DNA of 64,000 nucleotides from Nocardia aurantia (lineage in GTDB: Bacteria > Actinomycetota > Actinomycetes > Mycobacteriales > Mycobacteriaceae). This document shows positions 1-9,400 of the stretch, in pieces; within the stretch, counting starts at the first letter, position 1; each line of letters starts with the position of its first letter. The notes beneath the pieces were generated by a model, which did no database searches, was not told the origin of the DNA, and saw only the letters and a list, made by a program, of their open reading frames with translations. The translations under genes and the position numbers were made by a program. The stretch spans positions 744,001 through 808,000 of the forward strand of contig NZ_WEGI01000001.1 of the NCBI RefSeq assembly GCF_009604425.1, read 5' to 3'.

Positions 1-665
1 ATGCGCTGGGTGGCGATGGTGACCGCCCGGCAGGCGCCCTCCGCGCCGCCGCCGCGCCGGTCGGCGGCGCCCGGACAGAGCAGCGTGTCGAAGCTGATCG
101 CCAGCCACACCGTGCGATACGCGGTGGCCGGCAACGGCCCCAGCAGCGTCTCGTAGATCGCGCCGGCCGGGGTACCGGACCGGCTGCGGTGGCCGTGGCT
201 GATGATGTCGATGCCGGACAGCAGAATGTCGTGCTGGGTCAGGCATTCCGCCAGTTCGGGCAGCGGCAGCAGATGCGAGGCGTGTACGGACCAGCGGTCG
301 ATGCGGGTGAGGCCGCCGCGCGGCGGCAGCACCTCCACGACCGCCACGACCCGGCTGCCCTCCCAGTACAGTCCGAGCGAGCGGCCGTCGGGACCGCGGA
401 AGTCGACGGTGTCGCCGATCGAATAGTCCTGTCGCGCCAGGTAACGCCACCAGGTCGCGAGCCAGCTCGACAGCGTGCGCTTGCCGATCGGGATCAGCAG
501 CACCGCTCCCGCAACCACCGCCGCCGGCAGCGCGTACCAGCCCGGCAGGCCCGCGGCGTACCCGATCAGGCCCACCGCCAGGCCGAACAGCTGCGCCGCC
601 ACCAGATTCGGCAGCGTGATGCGCCCGAGGAGCGGGCGGTTGCGTATGGCGTCGAATTCGGCCAT
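1..665 (-). CDS. eccE: T7SS protein EccE, 3' end cut by window edge
   Basis: Membrane component of the type VII secretion machine; in ESX systems EccE lies at the periphery of the EccB-C-D complex. The visible 221 residues start MAEFDAIRNRPLLGRITLPN, followed by two hydrophobic segments (about 20-60) and then a soluble part with DYSIGDTVDFRGPDGRSLG, typical of EccE. The frame runs open to base 1, so the C-terminus lies outside the window. The start is the ATG at 665. The gene is divergent from eccB with 113 bp between the starts, which must hold both promoters. The assignment rests on topology, remembered family sequence and the neighbouring eccB, mycP, eccD and eccC. Confidence 0.85.
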   Translation of the reverse strand, partial: MAEFDAIRNRPLLGRITLPNLVAAQLFGLAVGLIGYAAGLPGWYALPAAVVAGAVLLIPIGKRTLSSWLATWWRYLARQDYSIGDTVDFRGPDGRSLGLYWEGSRVVAVVEVLPPRGGLTRIDRWSVHASHLLPLPELAECLTQHDILLSGIDIISHGHRSRSGTPAGAIYETLLGPLPATAYRTVWLAISFDTLLCPGAADRRGGGAEGACRAVTIATQR

Positions 666-778
666 CGTCGTCTCCCGGACACCTGGCGCCCGGCCCGATC
701 TCGATGGCCGAGCTGAACTTCACGTGCTGTGAACTGTACTGTGTTCAGCGAACCTGAGCACCGTCCGGGGGAGGACTC

Positions 779-2275
779 ATGCCGTCCAAGCCGACCACCC
801 GTTGGCAGATCAGCGGTTATCGCTTCCTGGTCCGGCGGATGGAGCACGCCCTGGTGCGGCGCGATGTGCGCATGCTGCACGACCCGATGCGCTCGCAGTC
901 CCGGGCCTACACTGTCGGCCTGGTCATAGGCTGTGTGGCCCTGGCCGGTTGCGGCGTGCTGGCGCTGCTGCGGCCGCAGGGCACCATCGGCGACAACAAG
1001 ATCCTGATCGGCAAGGATTCCGGAGCCGTGTACGCGGTCATCGACGGCGTGGTGCACCCGGCGCTGAACCTGTCCTCGGCGCGGCTGGCCGTCGGCGCGC
1101 CGGACAAAGCGGTGTCCATCAAGGAATCCGAGCTGGCCAAGAAACCGCGGGGCCCGCTGATCGGCATCCCCGGCGCACCCGCCTCGCTGAACTTCGGCAC
1201 CGACGGCAAGGGCCGGACCTGGACGGTGTGCGACGAGTTGCGCAACGACGGCAGCAACGCCCTCACCACCACCGTAATCGCCGGAAACCCCGTACTGGGC
1301 GACCGAGCCACCACCCTGGACAAGGGAAAGGCGCTGCTGGTGCAAGGCCGAGACGCTACCTACCTCGTCTACGACAACCAGCGCGCCCGAGTCGACATGA
1401 ACACCCGCGCGGTGGTCGACGCGCTGCGCATCCGAGGCTTCACCCCCCGCCCGATCAGCGAGGGCCTGCTGAACGCGATCCCGGAGGTGCTGCCCATCGT
1501 GGCGCCGAAGATCGCCGACCCGGGCGGGGTACCGATCAAACCGGTAGCAGGCCACCGCAACGGCGACGTGGTCTACCTGGCCACCGAGAACCAGAACTAC
1601 GTGGTGCTGCGAGACGGGCTGCAGCCCGTGTCCCCGCTGACGGCAGACATCATCCGCAACTCCAACCCGGCCACCTCGCCGGACGCGCAGATCACCGGAT
1701 TCGACCGCTCCAACACGAATGTCGTTGACCAACTGGCGGTCTCGAAATACCCGGATGCCGCCCCGCAGATCGTAGACGCCAAGGACCAGCCGGTCGGCTG
1801 CCTGTCCTGGAAACCGTTGAGCGGCGCGGACAAGGCCGACAACAGCAGGCACGCCGACCTGGCCGTGCTGACCGGCCACGCGCTGCCGATCCCCGACAAC
1901 GCCGCCCCGGTCCGCCTGGCACAGGCCGACGCCGCGAATCATGGTGCGGAGCAATTTTATTCGACCCCCGGCACCGGAATCTTCGTGCAGACCACCGGCA
2001 TCGAGCCGGACAGCGCCCGGAGAGACAGCCTGTTCTTCATCGCCGACACCGGCGTCCGATTCGGCATAAAGGATGCCGAAGCGGGCAAGGCCCTCGGCAT
2101 GGACCCCGAACACGCCAAACCCGAACCCGCACCGTGGCCGATCGCCGGTCTGCTCGCCGCCGGCCCGGCACTGGGCCGTCAGGAGGCGATGGTCGCCCAC
2201 GACGGCGTCGCCCCCGACCCGAATCCGGCCCGGCAACTGGTGAAGTCGCGCCAGGACAGCGCCGGCACCAACTAG
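779..2275 (+). CDS. eccB: T7SS core protein EccB
   Basis: Core membrane subunit of the ESX secretion complex, 498 aa, the usual length for EccB. The N-terminus has the family signature TTRWQISGYRFLVRRMEHAL and RRDVRMLHDPMRSQSRA. One transmembrane helix follows (about 43-62, GLVIGCVALAGCGVLALL), then a large extracytoplasmic domain with two isolated cysteines (WTVCDEL and VGCLSW) that probably pair as the disulfide seen in EccB proteins. ATG at 779 follows the strong Shine-Dalgarno GGGGGAGGA. It is divergent from eccE and convergent with mycP across a repeat-filled 1.07-kb gap. A dispersed repeat begins immediately after its TAG stop. Confidence 0.95.
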   Translation: MPSKPTTRWQISGYRFLVRRMEHALVRRDVRMLHDPMRSQSRAYTVGLVIGCVALAGCGVLALLRPQGTIGDNKILIGKDSGAVYAVIDGVVHPALNLSSARLAVGAPDKAVSIKESELAKKPRGPLIGIPGAPASLNFGTDGKGRTWTVCDELRNDGSNALTTTVIAGNPVLGDRATTLDKGKALLVQGRDATYLVYDNQRARVDMNTRAVVDALRIRGFTPRPISEGLLNAIPEVLPIVAPKIADPGGVPIKPVAGHRNGDVVYLATENQNYVVLRDGLQPVSPLTADIIRNSNPATSPDAQITGFDRSNTNVVDQLAVSKYPDAAPQIVDAKDQPVGCLSWKPLSGADKADNSRHADLAVLTGHALPIPDNAAPVRLAQADAANHGAEQFYSTPGTGIFVQTTGIEPDSARRDSLFFIADTGVRFGIKDAEAGKALGMDPEHAKPEPAPWPIAGLLAAGPALGRQEAMVAHDGVAPDPNPARQLVKSRQDSAGTN

Positions 2276-2327
2276 CTGTGTTTTGGCCTCTGCTTTGCTG
2301 CGGTGGGGTCGCGGGGGTCTGGGACTC

Positions 2328-2545
2328 GGACAGGCTTGGGGTTGGGCCTGCTTGGGGGTGATGGGCTGTGTTTTTGGCCTCCGCTTCGCTCCGGCGGGTT
2401 CGCGGCCCTGCGGGCCCGATCCTTCCCTCCTCCGGCTCCTCCGCTTCGCTCCCCCGCCTCCGTCAGTCCAGGATCGGGCCGGGCCACGAACAGGAGCGCT
2501 ACGCCTGCGTATCGGTGACCGCATTCAGGGGAACGGGGTACACCT
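2328..2545 (+). repeat. Left arm of long inverted repeat; dispersed gene-end element, copy A
   Basis: About 218 bp that recur, more than 90 percent identical by eye, in reverse complement at 3107-3330. The arm contains the dispersed head CTGTGTTTTTGGCCTCCGCT, then GGCCCGATCCT (2413-2423) able to pair with AGGATCGGGCC (2470-2480) around a 46-nt loop, then a tail GGCCACGAACAGG. No run of T follows the stem, so it is not a textbook terminator. Confidence 0.9.
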
Positions 2546-2840
2546 GCGGAACGGTGACCGGATCATGGGGAGCGGGATCGTTGGGTCTGTGTATCGGTGA
2601 TCAGAGGCGAGAAGGAGTTGTACGACTGCGGGTCGGTGGCTGGGACGCAAGCCGGGACGGCACGAAGGACGCGTCGGCTCTGCGTAAACCACAGGCCGAT
2701 TCGGCACGGCAGCCGGCTGTCTCGGTGTCGGCCCGTCCCCGGTCATCAATTCGCAGCCCCAACGCTTCCGCAGCCGCCCCGTCAGCAATTCGCAGGCCCA
2801 GTGCTTTCGCTTCCCCCAACCCGGTCACCAATTAGCTGCC

Positions 2841-3143
2841 GTACGTACCCCAGTCCCCGTGATCCGGTCACCATTGCCGCAGCGGTACGTACCCCAGTCC
2901 CCGTGTCCTGGTTATCATTTCGCAGCGGTACGTACCCCAGTCCCCGTGTCCTGGTTATCATTTCGCAGCGGTACGTACCCCAGTCCCCGTGTCCCGGTCA
3001 CCATTGCCGCAGCCGTACGTACCCGACTCCCCGTGTCCCGGTCACCATTTCCGCAGCCGTGTGTACTCCACTCCCCAGGACCCGGTCACCATTTCCGCAG
3101 CCGTAACCCCGTTCCCCTGAATGCGGTCACCGATACGCAGGGG
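2841..3143 (+). repeat. 43-44-bp tandem repeat array (about 7 units)
   Basis: Units begin at 2841, 2885, 2928, 2971, 3015, 3059 and 3103. Units 2 and 3 (2885-2927 and 2928-2970) are identical. A typical unit opens with the palindrome GTACGTAC, continues CCCAGTCCCC and carries GGTCACCATT near its end before CGCAGC. The last unit is divergent and runs into the right inverted arm. Units abut one another without unique spacers. Confidence 0.93.
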
Positions 3144-3330
3144 TAACCCTCCTGTTCGCGGCCCGGCCCGATCCTGGACTGACGGAGGCGGGGGAGCGAA
3201 GCGGAGGAGCCGGAGGAGGGAAGGATCGGGCCCGCAGGGCCGCGAACCCGCCGGAGCGAAGCGGAGGCCAAAAAACACAGCCCGTCACCAACAAGCAGGC
3301 CCAACACCAAGCCCCAACAAGCCTGTCCCT
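3107..3330 (-). repeat. Right arm of long inverted repeat; gene-end element, copy B
   Basis: Reverse complement of 2328-2545 with a few substitutions and small indels. Read on the minus strand it starts just past the mycP stop codon (3349) and shows the same order: head, GGCCCGATCCT/AGGATCGGGCC stem, then a GGCCGCGAACAGG tail. Confidence 0.9.
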
Positions 3331-3348
3331 GACCCCTCACACCAATTC

Positions 3349-4788
3349 TCAATCCTCCCGTACACCGAAGCGGCGACGCAAGGGAAACGACGCCAGGTAC
3401 CCGAGCACCAGCAACACCGCGATCACACCGGTACCGATCAACGCCACATTGCGCGCAGTGTCGTCCGCCCCCGGCGGCGCACTGGGCACCGGCAGCTGCC
3501 AACTCTGAGCCCCCCCGGAACGCTTCGCCGGCAACGTGTTCGGAACCTCGGCCGTCAACGCCTGAACCGGATCCACAGTGCCGTAACCAAGATACGGATC
3601 CCACCCCTCAGCAGGCGCATGCGCAGTGGCCTCGATGCGCTGAATCACCTCCAACGCGCTCAACTGCGGGAACCGAGCCCGCACCAGCGCCGCGACCCCC
3701 GCCACGTAAGGCGTGGCAAAACTGGTCCCCGAAACCGCCGACTGCTGCCCACGTTTGACGAACCCCCCGGTAGTCCCCCGACTGTTCGGATCGGCGAAGT
3801 TCACGTCCAAAGAGGTGATGTTCTCACCCGGAGCAGCCACACCGACCCAAGGCCCAGGCACGGTGAACTTCGACGGCTGCCCATTCCCGTCGACCGACCC
3901 CACCGACAGCGCGTACTGGTCGTACCGCGCGGGCGAGACATTCATGGTGACCTTGCTCCACGGATCCGCCGCCGGATCCACCGGATCCTGCACCGGATTC
4001 GTGCCCCGGCACACATCGTTGTTGCCCGCGGCGACCACCACCACGGCATTCTTCTCCACCGCCGCGTATTGCAATGCGGCGCCGAGGTCCTCGTCGTGCA
4101 GCGGCCCGCTCGGACAGGTGGTCTCGGAGACGTTGATGACCGTCGCGCCCATATCGGCCGCGCGCCGGATCGCCCACGCCATGGTGTGGGTGTTGCCGTA
4201 GCCGTCCGGCAGATCCTCCGGATTCTTCTGCTGGGAGCGGCCTTTGGCCTGGAAGAACTCGCTGGACTGCCGAATGCTCACAATGGTGGCCTCGGGCGCG
4301 ACCCCGGCGAAGCCCTGGCCGGGCACCACGGCGGCCGCGATAACCCCGGCCACGGCGGTCCCGTGCCCGTCACAGTCCTCGGTGCCGTCGGACCGCGAGA
4401 CGAAGTCGCCGCCGCCGATCAACCCGGGCAGCCGCGGATGGCGCGCCACCCCGGTATCGATGACCGCGACCAATTGCCCGGCGCCACGGGAGAACTGCCA
4501 GGCCCGATCGAGGTTCAGAGCCCGCTGCGCCGCGGGAACGGCCGGTCCGTCGCCACCGGGAACGGTGCTCACGCAGGGCGCGTTGGCCGGTTGTTCGGTG
4601 TCCTCCGGCGGTCCCATCGGCGGCCCCGGCGGCATCAGGCCCGGGACGACCGGGGGCGGCCGGTCCGCCGCCGCGCCGCCGGCGCCGAGCGCGACGCCAC
4701 AAGCGACGGCGAGTACGGCGGAGACGAGGCGAAACATCGTGTGGCCGCAGCGCTTTCGAGGCCGTATCGACAGGACGCGCGAAGTCAC
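3349..4788 (-). CDS. mycP: Mycosin MycP, membrane-anchored subtilisin-like protease
   Basis: ESX-associated serine protease that processes substrates and stabilises the secretion complex on the outer face of the membrane. The triad is visible: VIDTGVA (Asp, about residue 111), DGHGTAVAG (His, about 142) and SGTSFATP (Ser, about 356), plus the oxyanion Asn in VAAGNND. A signal sequence precedes a Pro-rich propeptide-like stretch, and a C-terminal helix (LIGTGVIAVLLVLGYL) with basic tail anchors it. I chose the GTG at 4788 because it overlaps the eccD stop as GTGA. An ATG at 4737 gives 462 aa and is a fair alternative, since neither start has a clear Shine-Dalgarno. Co-transcribed with eccD. 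Confidence 0.92.
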   Translation of the reverse strand: MTSRVLSIRPRKRCGHTMFRLVSAVLAVACGVALGAGGAAADRPPPVVPGLMPPGPPMGPPEDTEQPANAPCVSTVPGGDGPAVPAAQRALNLDRAWQFSRGAGQLVAVIDTGVARHPRLPGLIGGGDFVSRSDGTEDCDGHGTAVAGVIAAAVVPGQGFAGVAPEATIVSIRQSSEFFQAKGRSQQKNPEDLPDGYGNTHTMAWAIRRAADMGATVINVSETTCPSGPLHDEDLGAALQYAAVEKNAVVVVAAGNNDVCRGTNPVQDPVDPAADPWSKVTMNVSPARYDQYALSVGSVDGNGQPSKFTVPGPWVGVAAPGENITSLDVNFADPNSRGTTGGFVKRGQQSAVSGTSFATPYVAGVAALVRARFPQLSALEVIQRIEATAHAPAEGWDPYLGYGTVDPVQALTAEVPNTLPAKRSGGAQSWQLPVPSAPPGADDTARNVALIGTGVIAVLLVLGYLASFPLRRRFGVRED

Positions 4789-6359
4789 AGCGAGCGAACC
4801 AGCGAGTACAGCTCGACCACCCAGAACACCAGGGGCAGAATGGCGGCCACGAACGCGTACTCGAGCAGCTCGATCGCGCGGCGCAGCGGAGGCGTCGCGG
4901 TCTGGTGCGGCACCGCGGTGCCCATGATCAGCGCCGCGATCACCATCACCATCGCGGCGCCGAACACCGCCAGCGGCTGCCGCAGGGTGAAGGCGGCGAC
5001 GCACATCATGATCAGCAGTACGGCCGAGCCACCGGCCAGCAGCACCACCGCCTGCTCGGCGCCCGCGTAGGTGCGGCTGCGGAACAACAGCACCGCCGCG
5101 CACACCAGCGCCAGAGCGATGCCCGGCCAGTACGGCGAGCCGGCCCTCGGGTCGGCCGCGGCCATCGCGCCGGCGACCGTGACCAGTGCGGTCGCCGCGA
5201 CCAAACCGGCCAGATACATCCGGGCCCGTTCGGATTTCGCGCGCAACACCTCCATCGTGGGCAGCGCGCGGTGGTCGTCGGGATCGTCCTCGGTCGGGTC
5301 GATCGGGGTGCCGGGGGAGGGGACCGGCGGCAGCGGCAGTTTGGCCAGCAGCATCGAGATCCGCGGCGCCAGCGACAGCGCGCCGAGCGCGAGCGCCGCG
5401 GCCCCCGCGCCGATCGCCCGGCCCGGCTGGGTGGTCAGCAGTCCGACCAGCGCGGCCGGGACCGCGAACACGGCCAGCGTGGAGGCGCCGATGAACAGGG
5501 CCGATCCGGCGCCGCCGACCCGCCAGGCGAGGACCGCGACCGCGCCGACGAGGACCGCGCCGAGCAGTATGTTGGCCCAGCCGTATTCGCCGTGCTGCAA
5601 CGGCACGATCAGCATGCCCGCGCAGAACGCGCTCGGCAGCGCGCAACCGCCGAGGATCATCGAGGTGGTCGGATCCGCGTACACCCGCGCGAACACGATG
5701 CCCGACACGACCAGCAGCAGCGCCACCAGCGCGGCCACCGAGCCGGTGAGCCAGCCCGGCATCGCGGTCGGGGCGGCCAGCAGCCCGGCGCAGCCGGCGA
5801 GCATGGCCAGCACCGCGACGACCGCGCCGGTGACCCGCGCGACGCGCGGCGACCAGGCGCGGAAATGGTCGGCGTCGGCGATGGCGACGTTGTACATGAT
5901 GTCGTCGAACAGCGGCGGCGGCGCCACGTGGTCGGCGTTCTCCAGCATGAGCAGTTCGCCGTCGCGCACCCCGTGCTCACCGAGGCTCAGCGAACTGGAG
6001 AACGGGGGACGGCCGATGCGGGCCAGCACCCATTCGGCGGGCTCGAATTGCTCTCCGGTGTGGTCGAAGTCGTTGCTGCGGCTGTGCTGCGCGACCATGT
6101 CGACGACACTGGGGATGACCAGCGCGACCGGGACATCGACCGGAATCGCCATGTCGACCTGGGTGTGTTTGGCGAGGATGGTCACCCGGGCCAGGTCCGG
6201 CGCCCGCACGATGCCGCGGGCCGGATCCCCGTCCAGATGGTCCAGTCGTGCGTGGGTCACACCTTCCCCCAACTTCTGATCTATCTCGGGTTCTCGTCGG
6301 CGTTCGCGCTGTCGCCGACCGGGGCTCACCTGCTGGATGCTGTCCGAACTGTACGTCAT
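4785..6359 (-). CDS. eccD: T7SS membrane channel protein EccD
   Basis: Integral membrane subunit proposed to line the ESX pore, 524 aa. An N-terminal ubiquitin-like (YukD-type) domain is recognisable at about 55-135 (RVTILAKHTQVDMAIPVDVP). About eleven hydrophobic helices follow from residue 155 to the end, interrupted after helix six by the cytosolic loop containing PTEDDPDDHRALPTMEVLRA. ATG at 6359 sits behind AGAGG. Its promoter must lie in the 72-bp gap shared with the divergent eccC. The stop overlaps the mycP GTG start, so eccD-mycP form one translationally coupled unit. Confidence 0.93.
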   Translation of the reverse strand: MTYSSDSIQQVSPGRRQRERRREPEIDQKLGEGVTHARLDHLDGDPARGIVRAPDLARVTILAKHTQVDMAIPVDVPVALVIPSVVDMVAQHSRSNDFDHTGEQFEPAEWVLARIGRPPFSSSLSLGEHGVRDGELLMLENADHVAPPPLFDDIMYNVAIADADHFRAWSPRVARVTGAVVAVLAMLAGCAGLLAAPTAMPGWLTGSVAALVALLLVVSGIVFARVYADPTTSMILGGCALPSAFCAGMLIVPLQHGEYGWANILLGAVLVGAVAVLAWRVGGAGSALFIGASTLAVFAVPAALVGLLTTQPGRAIGAGAAALALGALSLAPRISMLLAKLPLPPVPSPGTPIDPTEDDPDDHRALPTMEVLRAKSERARMYLAGLVAATALVTVAGAMAAADPRAGSPYWPGIALALVCAAVLLFRSRTYAGAEQAVVLLAGGSAVLLIMMCVAAFTLRQPLAVFGAAMVMVIAALIMGTAVPHQTATPPLRRAIELLEYAFVAAILPLVFWVVELYSLVRSL

Positions 6360-6431
6360 CGTGGCTGCTGCCTCTACACTGAGTCCGCAGCACGGCAGTG
6401 AAAAGGGGACGCGAAAGGGGGCTTTCGTCCG

Positions 6432-9400
6432 ATGAGCACGGTCCGGTTCCAGCGCCGGCAGCGCCGAGAGGTTCCGCGCATTCCGGGCGGCGAGGTCACC
6501 CTGCAACCGCCGCCGGAGATTCCGCGCGCGATCCCCGCGAGCCTGCTGTCGAAGTTGATGCCGTTCGTCATGGTCGTCGGCATGGTCGGCATGATGGCGA
6601 TCATGTTCACGCACGGTGGGGGCATCGCCTCCAACCCGATGAGCATGATGTTCCCGATGATGATGGTCTTCTCGATGGTCGGCATGTTCGCCGGCCAGGG
6701 CGGCCGGGGGCAGAAGGCGGCCGAGGCCAACGAGGATCGCAAGGACTATCTGCGCTACCTCGATCAGGTTCGCCGGGATGTGGAGGAGACGGCCCGGCAG
6801 CAGCGCGCCGCCGTCGAATGGAGCCATCCCGAACCGGGTCTGGTCTGGATGCTGGCCGGTACCAGCCGCATGTGGGAACGCCGCCCCGGCGACAAGGACT
6901 TCTGCCACGCGCGGATCGGCCTCGGCGGCCAGCGCCTGGCGACGCGGCTGGTCTCGCCGGAGACGGGTCCGGTGGAGGAACTGGAGCCGATCGCGGCGGT
7001 CTCGTTGCGGCGCTTCGTCCGTACCCATTCCACGGTGCCGGACCTGCCCACCGCCATCGCGGTGAAGGGTTTCGCCGCGATCCAGCTCAACGGCGACCGC
7101 GGCCAGGCGCGGGACATGACCCGTGCGATGTTGTTGCAGCTGTGCATGTTCCAGGCCCCGGATCAGGTGCTGGTCGCGGTGGTCTGCGGTACCGACACCG
7201 CGCGCGAGTGGGAGTGGACCAAATGGCTGCCGCACACCCAGCATCCGGAGAGTCAGGACGGGATCGGCACCGAGCGCATGGTGTACGGGTCGGTCCGGGA
7301 GATGAACGCGGGACTGGCTCCGCTGCTGCACAACCGGGCTCGCTATTCGCGTAATCAGCCGGCCAACCAGAATCTGGTGCACGTGCTGGTCGTGGTCGAC
7401 GGCGGACTGCTGGAGGCGGAGGAGGATCCGCTGCGGGAGTCCGGGTTCGAGGGCGTCACCATCATCGATCTGTGCAATTACGCACCGCGCCTTGCGGTTT
7501 CGCGCGGCATTCAGATGGTGATCGAGAACGGCGACTGCGTCGGCCGCGGCGCCACCGGCAATATGGAACGTTTCGCGATCATCGATCGGATCAGCGCGCG
7601 GCAGGCCGAGCAGACCGCGCGCCGGCTGGCCCCGTATCGGGCCGCGGTGCAGCGCGGCGGCGAGGTCGTGGAGGAGAGCGGCGAGGCCATCTCCTCGTGG
7701 GCGCAGTTGATGGGCCTCGGCGACATCGGCGTCTTCAATCCCGAATCCACCTGGCGGCCGCGTTACGGCCGCGACCGGCTGCGGGTCCCGTTCGGGGTGG
7801 GGGCCGACGGGCTGCCGGTGTTCATCGATATCAAGGAGGCCGCCGAGAACGGGATGGGCCCGCACGGCCTGTGCATCGGCGCCACCGGTTCGGGTAAGTC
7901 GGAATTCCTGCGCACGCTGGTGCTTTCGCTGCTGGCCACCCATTCGCCGGATCAGCTGAATCTGGTGCTGGTCGACTTCAAGGGCGGCGCGACCTTCCTG
8001 GGGCTGGAGGGGGTGCCGCATGTCGCGGCCATCATCACCAACCTGGAGGAGGAGGCCGATCTCGTCGAGCGTATGCGCGACGCGCTGGCCGGTGAGATGA
8101 ACCGCCGCCAGGAACTGCTGCGCGCCTCCGGCAATTTCGCGAACGTGAGCGATTACGAGAAGGCGCGCGCCGCGGGCGCCGAACTCGATCCGCTGCCGGC
8201 GTTGTTCGTGGTGCTCGACGAATTCTCCGAATTGCTCTCGCAGCACCCGGATTTCGCGGAGTTGTTCCTGCAGATCGGCCGGCTCGGCCGCTCGCTGCAC
8301 GTCCATCTGCTGCTCGCCTCACAGCGGCTGGAGGAGGGACGGCTGAAGGGGCTGGAATCCCATCTGTCGTATCGCATCGGCCTGAAGACGTTCTCCGCCA
8401 ACGAATCTCGGCAGGTGCTCGGCGTGCCGGACGCCTACAACCTGCCCGCCAATCCCGGCGGCGGTTATCTGAAGGCGGACTCCGGGGAGATCCAGCGGTT
8501 CCAGGCGGCGTACGTGTCCGGGCCCTATCTCGGCGCCGGTGCGCAGCGCGAGGTGACCCCGGACGATGTCATCGGCGGCGAGATCGACGTCACGGCACGG
8601 CCGTTCACGGCCGACATGGTGAATTTCCGGGACAGCGACCGGCTTCCGGTGCCCACGGCGCCGGCGATCGTGGAGGACGCCCAGGACGAGAGCGAGAAGA
8701 TCTCCAACCTGCTGATGATGGTGTCCCGCATCCGCGGCCACGGCCGGCCCGCGCACGCGATCTGGCTGCCGCCGCTGGGCGCGCCGCCCACGCTGGACGC
8801 CCTGGTGCCGCGCGGAATCCTCACCGGCGACGTGAATCCGGCGGCGCCGTTGCGGGCCGTCATCGGCATCGTGGACCGGCCCTTCGACCAGCGCCGCGAT
8901 CCGCTGCTGGTGGATCTGTCCACGAACGCGGGCAACGTCGCGGTGGTCGGCGGCCCGCAGTCGGGCAAGTCGACGGTGCTGCGCACGCTGATCATGTCGA
9001 TGGCGCTGACCCACACCGCGGAGCAGGTGCAGTTCTACTGCCTGGATTTCGGCGGCGGCACGCTGACCGCGCTGGAGGGACTGCCGCATGTGGGTTCGGT
9101 GGCGACCCGCCAGGACGTGGACAAGGTCCGCCGCACGGTCGCGGAGATGACGACAATCGTGCGGCAGCGCGAGATGCGGTTCCGGGCACTGGGTATCGAC
9201 CTCTCCGAATTCCGGCGGCTGCGGGCGCTGGATCCGGCGAGCAGCCCGGCGGCCGCGGGCGCGCACGAGGACCCGTTCGGCGACGTGTTCCTCGTGATCG
9301 ACGGATTCGGTTCGATCCGTGAGGATTTCGAGGCCCTGGAGGGCCCGATCATGAACCTCGCCATCCAGGGTCTGTCCTACGGCGTACACGTGGTCATCGC

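Larger units (their letters stand above)
2276..3348. other. Gene-free repeat region between convergent eccB and mycP
   Basis: This 1,073-bp stretch has no credible gene. Overlapping open frames on both strands are shadows of GC-rich repeats. It is built of a degenerate head copy right after eccB (2276-2320), a long inverted repeat (2328-2545 against 3107-3330) and, between the arms, a 43-44-bp tandem array (2841-3143). Degenerate inverted units lie at about 2505-2600 and looser units at about 2700-2840. Both arms open toward the flanking stop codons. Confidence 0.9.

Noticed and set aside
2841-3143. CRISPR-like array
   Set aside because: Units abut without unique spacers, vary along the array and no cas gene is present.
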